A stretch of 9,329 bases of DNA from contig DGHZ01000016.1 in assembly GCA_002392945.1 (NCBI GenBank), positions 1,570-10,898 of the forward strand, read 5' to 3'. The number at the start of each line of letters is the position of its first letter. The first letter of the stretch is position 1. This document shows, piece after piece, positions 1-5,638 of the stretch. Under the pieces are notes generated by a model. That model was not told the origin of the DNA and searched no databases. It worked only from the letters and a program-made list of their open reading frames with translations. This DNA comes from Caryophanales bacterium UBA3835 (GTDB lineage: Bacteria > Bacillota_I > Bacilli_A > RFN20 > CAG-826). The position numbers and the translations under genes were made by a program.

Positions 1-1007
1 CACGCGGCATCAATATCGCTACCAAATTCTTTTCTAATAGTAGCTTTAACTCCACCTTTGATTAAGATATCTAAGAATGTATGGACGCGGTTACCACTAC
101 TACGTTTATAATCATTTTTATTTGTCTCATTGTATGGGATTAAATTCACATATCCATTAGTCCCTTTGATCAAATCAATTAACTCTTGAGCACACTCTTT
201 AGTGTCATTGATACCTTCTAAAAGAAGGTACTCATAAGTCACTCTTCTTCCCGCTTCTTTTTCATAATCTTTTATAGCAGGCATTAAAACTTCTAAAGGA
301 TACGCTTTATTAATTCTCATTAATTTATTTCTTAATTCGTTATTAGGAGCGTGAAGAGAAATCGCTAAATTAGTTTGTAATCCTTCTTTAGAATATTCTC
401 TTATTTTATCTGGAAGTCCACACGTCGAAACAGTGATGTGTCTAGCGCCAATGGCTAATCCTTTTTGAGCGTTAACAATTCTAATAAAGTCCATAACATT
501 ATCATAATTGTCAAATGGTTCTCCAGTACCCATTACTACAATATGGGTCACTCTTTCTCCTCTTCCTTCTTCTTTGAGAAGATTGTTCATCACTAAGATT
601 TGTCCCACCATTTCATGAGGTTCGAGATTTCTTTGTTTTCCAAGGATTCCACTAGAGCAGAAACTACAGGCCATATTACAGCCAACTTGGCTAGAAACAC
701 ATACGGCATTGCCATAGTTATAACGCATTAAAACAGTTTCTACTTTGTAGCCATCTTCTAACTCTAATAAGAGTTTAATAGTGCCATCACTAGAAATTTG
801 TTTAGTATGAATTTTAGGAATTGATAAACAAAAATCGGACTTTAAAACATCTCTGAACTTGATAGAGATATCACTCATCTCATCAAAAGATGCTGCTCTT
901 TTTTCGTAGATCCAAGTATATAGTTGGATAGCGCGATATGGCTTTTGACCATATTTCACCATTAATTCTTGTAATTTCTTTAATTCTAAACCGTATAGAT
1001 TAATCAC
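1..1007 (-). CDS. rlmN: 23S rRNA (adenine-C2)-methyltransferase RlmN, 3' end cut by window edge
   Basis: Radical-SAM enzyme of the RlmN family, which methylates C2 of A2503 in 23S rRNA and, in some bacteria, A37 of tRNAs. About 335 residues are visible. The 4Fe-4S motif CNMACSFC supplies Cys110, Cys114 and Cys117; Cys103 in VCVSSQVGC matches E. coli Cys118. MGTGEPFDNYDN (159-170) and RHITVSTCG (189-197) are typical of the Firmicutes form. The frame ends at FGSDIDAA; the next codon begins TG, fitting the conserved Cys of DIDAACGQL (the methyl-carrier Cys355 of E. coli), so only the extreme C-terminus is missing. Start: GTG at 1007. An in-frame stop at 1026-1028 and the absence of an upstream ATG exclude a longer protein, and INLYGLELKKLQEL fits the family N-terminus. 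It begins one base after the rsmB stop with only a weak GAG-type ribosome site, so coupling to rsmB translation is likely. RlmN rather than Cfr, by the RNL and GEPFDNYDN motifs. Confidence 0.96.
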   Translation of the reverse strand, partial: MINLYGLELKKLQELMVKYGQKPYRAIQLYTWIYEKRAASFDEMSDISIKFRDVLKSDFCLSIPKIHTKQISSDGTIKLLLELEDGYKVETVLMRYNYGNAVCVSSQVGCNMACSFCSSGILGKQRNLEPHEMVGQILVMNNLLKEEGRGERVTHIVVMGTGEPFDNYDNVMDFIRIVNAQKGLAIGARHITVSTCGLPDKIREYSKEGLQTNLAISLHAPNNELRNKLMRINKAYPLEVLMPAIKDYEKEAGRRVTYEYLLLEGINDTKECAQELIDLIKGTNGYVNLIPYNETNKNDYKRSSGNRVHTFLDILIKGGVKATIRKEFGSDIDAA

Positions 1008-1008
1008 T

Positions 1009-2253
1009 TTATTTCTCGACTTTCTTTAATCGAGCAAAATATAAACATGAGTCATATACTTCAAATGGGAAGAATTGTCTTTCTTCCACAAGCTCAAATT
1101 CATTATTTTCAACAAGGAATTTGGCGATGACGTTATTGCTTTCTTTTCTCGACAATGTAGGAATCATATAAACTAATTCCCCACCTTCTTCAACATACTT
1201 AGAACACTCTAATAAGCAAGCGCTTTCATTAGCGATAATCTCATCTAATTTGTCTTGCTTAATTCTTAAGAAATAATCAGGTGTACTTCTAAGTAAGTCA
1301 AAGGTAGAGCTTTTTGGCATACAGATCAATGTATGCACTTTTTTAGATAAACAAGTTAATAAACTTGAATATTCTGCTTCATAAACAAAGATATGATGTT
1401 TAGCAACTTTCTCTAAGTTTCTTTTAACTTCATAATAATAGAAAGTGTTATTAATAACTAAGTCTAGCTTAGTATCTTCGCTAAATCTAGTTAATAAATC
1501 TAAATAGATGTTATTAGGAACTTCGGTGTAGATTGCAATGCCTTTTAATACATCTAAATCTAAAATATCTAAGATATATTTAGTGGCCATCTTCATAAAG
1601 AAGAGATCGCCACTTTCAAATTCTGGTAACTTTTTAGGGGTGCCTCTACCTTGATAAATAATCATATTATCAATTGGAGCTTTAGAGAAATCTGGATGTT
1701 TTCCTAAGAATTCATCAATATCAATATTTTTCTCATTCACTCTAATAGAAGGGACACTTTGACGATAATTCACCTTCAGTGTTTTAAATACCACACCTTT
1801 ACCATATTGTTTTTGCCACATTCTAATGACCCAGGCTGGGGTGTTATATCGATAAGATAAATATTCTGGAGAAGCTTTATCTAATTCATTAGGGATAATC
1901 TCATTGGTGGATTTCACAAAATTATATAACTGATAGATTGTTTCTTTATCTAATTCTTGTTCCACTAGAGCGATTATCTCAGTGTCAGAAAATCTTCTTA
2001 AGAATAAGCCATTAGCCAAAGCAAATCTTAAATAAATGGTTTTTTCAAATTCAACGCCTTCAAAAAATCTATTCACCAAATTATCAAAAATATAGTGATG
2101 TCTTAATTCACATCCGACGATTGCTGCAACATTATTTTTAAAGGCTGGATCAAGATTAGTTTTTTTAAATGTGTTTTTAAGCACAACCGCAAAAGGGACA
2201 TCTTCGTTGACTAATTTTAATAGAATTGATTTAGATACTTCGAAAACGTTCAT
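1009..2253 (-). CDS. rsmB: RsmB-like protein (16S rRNA m5C methyltransferase homologue), apparently catalytically dead
   Basis: 414 residues with the RsmB layout: a NusB-like helical domain (about 1-125), the linker YLSYRYNTPAWVIRMWQKQYG region (131-151), SIRVN (169-173), then a Rossmann-like methyltransferase domain ending in YFARLKK (405-411). RsmB normally makes m5C967 in 16S rRNA. Here the key motifs are eroded. The QDxSS segment reads FFMKMAT (218-224). The SAM loop (normally DLCAAPGGK) reads IYTEVPNN (241-248). Motif IV (normally DVPCSG) reads CMPKSS (311-316), so Cys is replaced by Lys. Motif VI (normally YSTCT) reads YMIPT (362-366), so the nucleophilic Cys is replaced by Pro. The frame is nonetheless open and full length, and synteny (priA side, rlmN next) supports orthology. 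ATG at 2253 has no convincing Shine-Dalgarno but a TATAAT six bases upstream. Inference: a pseudoenzyme, possibly a retained ribosome-assembly or RNA-binding factor. The family call is firm; methyltransferase activity should not be assumed. Confidence 0.88.
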   Translation of the reverse strand: MNVFEVSKSILLKLVNEDVPFAVVLKNTFKKTNLDPAFKNNVAAIVGCELRHHYIFDNLVNRFFEGVEFEKTIYLRFALANGLFLRRFSDTEIIALVEQELDKETIYQLYNFVKSTNEIIPNELDKASPEYLSYRYNTPAWVIRMWQKQYGKGVVFKTLKVNYRQSVPSIRVNEKNIDIDEFLGKHPDFSKAPIDNMIIYQGRGTPKKLPEFESGDLFFMKMATKYILDILDLDVLKGIAIYTEVPNNIYLDLLTRFSEDTKLDLVINNTFYYYEVKRNLEKVAKHHIFVYEAEYSSLLTCLSKKVHTLICMPKSSTFDLLRSTPDYFLRIKQDKLDEIIANESACLLECSKYVEEGGELVYMIPTLSRKESNNVIAKFLVENNEFELVEERQFFPFEVYDSCLYFARLKKVEK

Positions 2254-2259
2254 GTGAAT

Positions 2260-2287
2260 ATTATACCTAAATTCGCGTATATATAAA
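2260..2287 (-). promoter_or_regulatory. Probable sigma-A promoter of rsmB-rlmN, predicted leaderless
   Basis: On the minus strand a perfect -10 box TATAAT (2260-2265) lies 16 bases from a weaker -35 TTTATA (2282-2287). Only six bases separate the -10 box from the ATG at 2253, so the usual start point would fall on or next to the A of the start codon. The -35 overlaps the T-tract of the upstream terminator. A+T-rich sequence makes a chance match possible. Confidence 0.5.
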
Positions 2288-2307
2288 GAAAAAACGACTT
2301 AGTCGTT
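2285..2307 (-). terminator. Intrinsic terminator after the 148-residue gene
   Basis: The inverted repeat AACGACT-A-AGTCGTT (2293-2307) folds as a stem of five to seven pairs with a tiny loop. It is followed on the minus strand by a T-rich run (TTTTTTCTTT). It begins 7 bases after the stop of the small hypothetical gene and would end the gmk-priA-hypothetical transcript before rsmB. The stem is short, so it may be leaky. Confidence 0.6.
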
Positions 2308-2314
2308 CTTCTAT

Positions 2315-2761
2315 TTATTTTAATCCTTCAAAAATATCTCCGGTATAAATCTCGTCTTCCCCTTCGCCTTCTTCGATGTCATCAGGATATTCTGTATCAA
2401 TCTCTACATCATGTTGTTCTTCTAAATAAAGTGGATATTCTTCATTAATTTCTAAGTGATGATGGTCGCTTGAATAATATTTAAACAAGATTTCGATATG
2501 AATAGCGATTTGTTTAATGTGATGTGTAATAACTTGAACAGCTTGTTCTTGTAATACTTCTAACTTCTTTGGAACATTCACCTCAACAATTACTCTCCAA
2601 GAAGTTTGCTCCGCTCTTTTGTGGAACACCATCGTGTTAGGAGCAACAAAATTCACATCATCTTCATCAACTTCATATATTTTAGCTAAATCTTTACCTA
2701 ATTGGACACTTAAATCTCCGACTAAGAATTGATCTAAACCATACACAAATACACTAATCAT
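2315..2761 (-). CDS. Hypothetical protein, alpha/beta N-terminal domain and acidic repeat tail
   Basis: 148 residues; family not recognised. The first ~100 residues alternate strand-like (ISVFVYG 2-8; VNFVAPNTMVFHK 36-48; WRVIVEVNVP 55-64) and helix-like segments (about 15-30 and 65-95), a beta-alpha-beta pattern loosely like the tautomerase/MIF fold. It begins Met-Ile, so the Pro1 that defines that enzyme family is missing. No signal peptide or membrane segment is seen. Residues 104-148 are strongly acidic and hold two copies of a motif EI-N/D-x-EYP-x-x-L/I-EE (104-115 and 120-131). A triple His (100-102) precedes the tail. The start at 2761 has a good GAGGT ribosome site (2768-2772, spacing 6). 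It lies 35 bases after priA, where def-fmt sit in B. subtilis, and is followed by a terminator. A cytosolic protein, perhaps a small binding partner in replication or translation; the function is unknown. Confidence 0.85.
   Translation of the reverse strand: MISVFVYGLDQFLVGDLSVQLGKDLAKIYEVDEDDVNFVAPNTMVFHKRAEQTSWRVIVEVNVPKKLEVLQEQAVQVITHHIKQIAIHIEILFKYYSSDHHHLEINEEYPLYLEEQHDVEIDTEYPDDIEEGEGEDEIYTGDIFEGLK
2369..2452 (-). repeat. Two-copy 12-residue acidic motif inside the hypothetical protein
   Basis: The encoded segments EINEEYPLYLEE (codons 2417-2452) and EIDTEYPDDIEE (codons 2369-2404) match at 7 of 12 positions with conservative changes at three more. Their starts are 16 codons apart. This suggests a duplicated short linear motif in a disordered tail. 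Confidence 0.6.
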
Positions 2762-2796
2762 AAATTTACCTCGGCTAATACTATACTACAATTTGA

Positions 2797-4992
2797 TTAT
2801 AAATTGTAAGGGTCAATATTTACTGTTAAAGATATTCCGCTTTTATTAAGACTACTTTTTAATAATTTTTCTAAGGCTGGTTTAACTATATCGCTATTAC
2901 GATATTTAACCATTATAGAACGGATATGTTTATTATTTTCATACGGAACATATGGGGTGGTTGGACCTAATATTACAGCCTCACTTTTTAATTCATCAAC
3001 TAAGCTATCGATTATTCGATAAACAGTATCAATAGTAAGTTCCTCGTTTTTAGAGGCCACTGCAATGCTAGCAATATATGAATATGGTGGATAAAATTGA
3101 AGCTTTCTAATTTCCATTTCTTTTCTATAGAAAAGTTCATAGTCTTGTCTAGCTGCCATAGTAATTGCATAATGCGTTGGAGAATAAGTTTGAATAATAG
3201 CTTCGCCTTTTTTATCGCTTCTTCCACTTCTTCCAACTGCTTGAGTAATTAATTCAAAAACACGCTCACTACTTCTATAACTTGGCAAAGATAATCCAAT
3301 ATCAGCGTTCACCACACCTACTAAAGTAACATCAGGGAAATCATGTCCCTTAGCAATCATTTGGGTACCGATTAAAATATCGGCTTCTTTATTTCTAAAG
3401 GCTTCAATTATTTGAGGGATTTTCGTTCTGATTTTAGCAGAATCACTATCAAGTCTAAGGGTTCTTGCTTCTGGGAACAATTTATGAATCTCTTCTTCAA
3501 TTCTTTCGGTTCCATATCCCACTCTCATTAAGTATTTAGAGCCACATTCTGGACATATTTCATGATCGACTTCGCAATAATTGCAATGATGGCATTTAAG
3601 CATTCTATCACTCTTATGATAGGTTAAAGGAATATTACAAGTTGGACACTTAAATATATGCCCACAACTTCGACAATATACACTTGAAGAAAAACCTCTT
3701 TTATTTATAAGAAGAATAATCTGATTAAAGTTATCTAAAGTTTTTTGTATGGCCTCTTTAAGTTTCAAAGAAAAGATATAACTATCTCGATCAATATTAT
3801 GATAATCAGTCATATTTACAATTGTGGTTTTTGGTAACTCTTTTTCATTTATTCTTTTAGATAATGTTAATAAGTGATATATCCCTTTACCAGCTCTAGC
3901 TCTGCTTTCTAAAGATGGGGTTGCACTTCCTAGAAGAACTTTGCACTGATGCATCTTACTTCTAATAATGGCTACTTCTCTAGCGTGATAAAAAGGAGGA
4001 ACATCTTGCTTATAACTTTCTACATGTTCTTCATCTAATATAATTAAGCCTATATTACTTAAAGGAGCAAAAATCGCACTACGTGCGCCAACAACAATTT
4101 TACATTTCCCAGAAGCAATCTTACGGTATTCATCATATTTTTCTGCGGGTGTAAGTTCACTATGTAAAATAGCGACATCTTCCCCGAATCGAGAAATGAA
4201 GTTCCTCATCATCATTGGAGTTAAAGAAATTTCGGGAACTAACATTAATACGGATTTGCCTTTAGCTAATATTTGTTTAGATAAATGTAAATATACTTCG
4301 CTTTTCCCACTCCCAGTTACCCCTTCTAATAAATAGGCTTGATCACTAGAGTTATTAAACTCATTCACAACTTTTTGCTGCTCAACAGTTAAAGAAGGAA
4401 TTTCTGCTTTTTCATAGTTAGGAATTTGTAGTCTTCTTTTTTCTTTTTTAACTATTTCCACACGCCCATATTCGAGCAATTTATTTAATATAGAAGCCTG
4501 TTTAATTTCTCTTTTTAAGACCGGCTGATTCTTTTGAATTAATCTTAATAATTCTATTTGTTTAGAGGTTAAATCGCTTTCATTATAATCTTTAATAATT
4601 AAATATTGATCATAAGCAATTTTTGGTGCTTTTAAAGAACTTCTTCTAGGGCTTAAAGAAGGGGGAAGCATTGTTTGTAAAACTGAAATTTTACTAGCTA
4701 AATAATAATTACTAACTTCATCTGATAATGACATTAAATCTTCATTTAACAATGGAGAAGAATCAATAATATCAATAACTTCATCAATATTAAAACCGAG
4801 TTCTTCTTCTAATTCTTTTTTAGATTTATTAGTCTTTTTGACACTCGTGACGTAGCCCACTAATTCTTGGTGATTAAAATTTACTAACACTCGATAACCA
4901 CGTTCGACATTTTTATCACCTTTATAGATATAAGAAAAAGGACGATTCAACGAATAATTATTATGCTCAATGAGTAGCTCAATTATTTTCAT
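2797..4992 (-). CDS. priA: Primosomal protein N' (replication restart helicase PriA)
   Basis: 731 residues from the preferred start, close to the usual ~730-800. PriA is a superfamily 2 3'-to-5' DNA helicase that recognises abandoned forks and reloads the replicative helicase. In order: N-terminal DNA-binding domain (1-~105) and winged-helix-like region; Walker A GVTGSGKS (224-231); DEEH box (320-323) within LIILDEEHVESYKQ; GSATPS (355-360); a zinc-binding cluster with Cys440/443, 449/452, 467/470 and 480/483 plus an extra Cys473; IGTQMIAKGHDFPDVTLVG (541-559); QAVGRSGR (584-591); and a C-terminal domain. Start: ATG at 4992, eight bases after the gmk stop, with AAGGA at 4998-5002. An in-frame ATG at 5028 inside gmk would add 12 residues outside the family's N-terminus and is less likely. 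Adjacent to gmk because rpoZ and coaBC are absent here. The walker A Ser in place of Thr is conservative. Confidence 0.97.
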   Translation of the reverse strand: MKIIELLIEHNNYSLNRPFSYIYKGDKNVERGYRVLVNFNHQELVGYVTSVKKTNKSKKELEEELGFNIDEVIDIIDSSPLLNEDLMSLSDEVSNYYLASKISVLQTMLPPSLSPRRSSLKAPKIAYDQYLIIKDYNESDLTSKQIELLRLIQKNQPVLKREIKQASILNKLLEYGRVEIVKKEKRRLQIPNYEKAEIPSLTVEQQKVVNEFNNSSDQAYLLEGVTGSGKSEVYLHLSKQILAKGKSVLMLVPEISLTPMMMRNFISRFGEDVAILHSELTPAEKYDEYRKIASGKCKIVVGARSAIFAPLSNIGLIILDEEHVESYKQDVPPFYHAREVAIIRSKMHQCKVLLGSATPSLESRARAGKGIYHLLTLSKRINEKELPKTTIVNMTDYHNIDRDSYIFSLKLKEAIQKTLDNFNQIILLINKRGFSSSVYCRSCGHIFKCPTCNIPLTYHKSDRMLKCHHCNYCEVDHEICPECGSKYLMRVGYGTERIEEEIHKLFPEARTLRLDSDSAKIRTKIPQIIEAFRNKEADILIGTQMIAKGHDFPDVTLVGVVNADIGLSLPSYRSSERVFELITQAVGRSGRSDKKGEAIIQTYSPTHYAITMAARQDYELFYRKEMEIRKLQFYPPYSYIASIAVASKNEELTIDTVYRIIDSLVDELKSEAVILGPTTPYVPYENNKHIRSIMVKYRNSDIVKPALEKLLKSSLNKSGISLTVNIDPYNL

Positions 4993-4997
4993 GTTCG

Positions 4998-5002
4998 TCC
5001 TT
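4998..5002 (-). promoter_or_regulatory. Ribosome binding site deciding the priA start
   Basis: AAGGA lies five bases upstream of the ATG at 4992 and overlaps the gmk stop codon. It favours the 731-residue PriA over the 743-residue alternative starting at 5028. Confidence 0.7.
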
Positions 5003-5573
5003 AACTTTTTAATTTTCTTTTGATGCAATCAACTATTTCTCTACTAGCTCTTGCAACATCGTCATTTAGAATGACGTAGTCATATTGTCCAGCTTTAGTC
5101 ATCTCTGATTTGCCTTTATTTAATCTAGCTTGAATGACTTCTTCGCTTTCGGTTTTTCTTCTTCTAATTCTTTGCTCCAACGCTTGAATGTTTGGTGGCA
5201 TTAAGAAGAAGGTAATAACGCGGTCATCTTTGACTTTACTCATCACTTCTGCCGCTCCATTAACTTCGATTTCTAAGAAGACATTTTTGCCTTGCTTTCT
5301 TAACTCTTCCACTTTGTCTTTAGGAGTGCCGTATCTATTACCAACAAATTCTTCCCATTCTAAGAAGTTATTTTCTTTAATGTTACGATCAAATTCTTCG
5401 TTAGATACGAAATAATAATCAACACCTTCAACTTCTTTTTCTCTTTGAAGTCTGGTGGTCATAGAAATGGAATAAGAAAGTTGGATATTAAAATTATCCA
5501 TGATGTATCTTCTTATTGTGCCCTTACCTACACCGGAAGGTCCTGATAAAATAATGAGTAATCCTTTTTTCAT
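5001..5573 (-). CDS. gmk: Guanylate kinase
   Basis: 190 residues, within the normal range for bacterial Gmk (about 185-210). It phosphorylates GMP (and dGMP) to GDP with ATP in the cytosol, feeding GTP and (p)ppGpp pools. P-loop GPSGVGKGT (11-19); GMP-binding region SMTTR (37-41) with VEGVDYYFVS (48-57), EW (72-73) and NRYGTPKDKVEE (79-90); LEIEVNGAAEV (100-110), where families usually have LEIDVQGA; lid region IQALEQRIRRRKTESEE (129-145); terminal YVILNDD (166-172). First gene of the unit with priA and the small hypothetical gene. No Shine-Dalgarno precedes the ATG. Instead a strong promoter ends seven bases before it, implying a leaderless message. The upstream sequence is A/T-rich with no alternative in-frame start that would fit the family. 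Identification is certain. Confidence 0.97.
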   Translation of the reverse strand: MKKGLLIILSGPSGVGKGTIRRYIMDNFNIQLSYSISMTTRLQREKEVEGVDYYFVSNEEFDRNIKENNFLEWEEFVGNRYGTPKDKVEELRKQGKNVFLEIEVNGAAEVMSKVKDDRVITFFLMPPNIQALEQRIRRRKTESEEVIQARLNKGKSEMTKAGQYDYVILNDDVARASREIVDCIKRKLKS

Positions 5574-5580
5574 TTTTTAT

Positions 5581-5609
5581 ATTATAAGGGTCTATTTATC
5601 TTTTATCAA
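5581..5609 (-). promoter_or_regulatory. Strong sigma-A promoter of gmk, predicted leaderless
   Basis: TTGATA (5604-5609), a 17-base spacer, and TATAAT (5581-5586): 11 of 12 consensus positions at ideal spacing. Seven bases (ATAAAAA) lie between the -10 box and the ATG at 5573, so the expected transcription start is at about 5574, zero to two bases before the start codon. No Shine-Dalgarno can exist in such a message. Confidence 0.78.
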
Positions 5610-5623
5610 ATAAGAAATTATGA

Positions 5624-5629
5624 AATAAT
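5624..5629 (+). promoter_or_regulatory. Possible -10 element of rqcH
   Basis: AATAAT (5 of 6 to consensus) lies nine bases before the ATG at 5639, which would start transcription about three bases upstream of it. No good -35 is seen at 16-18 bases. TATGAA at 5619-5624 is an alternative giving an ~8-base leader. Either way the leader would be too short for a Shine-Dalgarno site, and none is present. Confidence 0.3.
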
Positions 5630-5638
5630 TGTACTACA

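Noticed and set aside
1..1007. Cfr-type antibiotic-resistance methyltransferase
   Set aside because: The SQVGCNMACSFC, QRNLEP and GTGEPFDNYDN motifs and the housekeeping synteny match RlmN. Cfr has a different set of residues around the Fe-S cluster.
2780..2785. TATAGT as a separate promoter for the 148-residue gene
   Set aside because: No acceptable -35 lies 16-18 bases upstream, and such hexamers are expected by chance in this A+T-rich sequence. Co-transcription with priA explains expression.
3012..3236. 74-codon open frame on the minus strand
   Set aside because: It is out of frame within priA, whose own frame is unambiguous here (GRSGR and following region). The translated sequence has no recognisable domain.
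4993..5028. N-terminal 12-residue extension of PriA from the ATG at 5028
   Set aside because: It lies inside gmk, lacks a ribosome site and adds a Lys-rich leader not seen in the family. The ATG at 4992 has AAGGA at the right distance and begins with a typical PriA N-terminus.
5188..5415. 75-codon open frame on the plus strand
   Set aside because: It is antisense to gmk across its nucleotide-binding core, has no ribosome site and no family resemblance.
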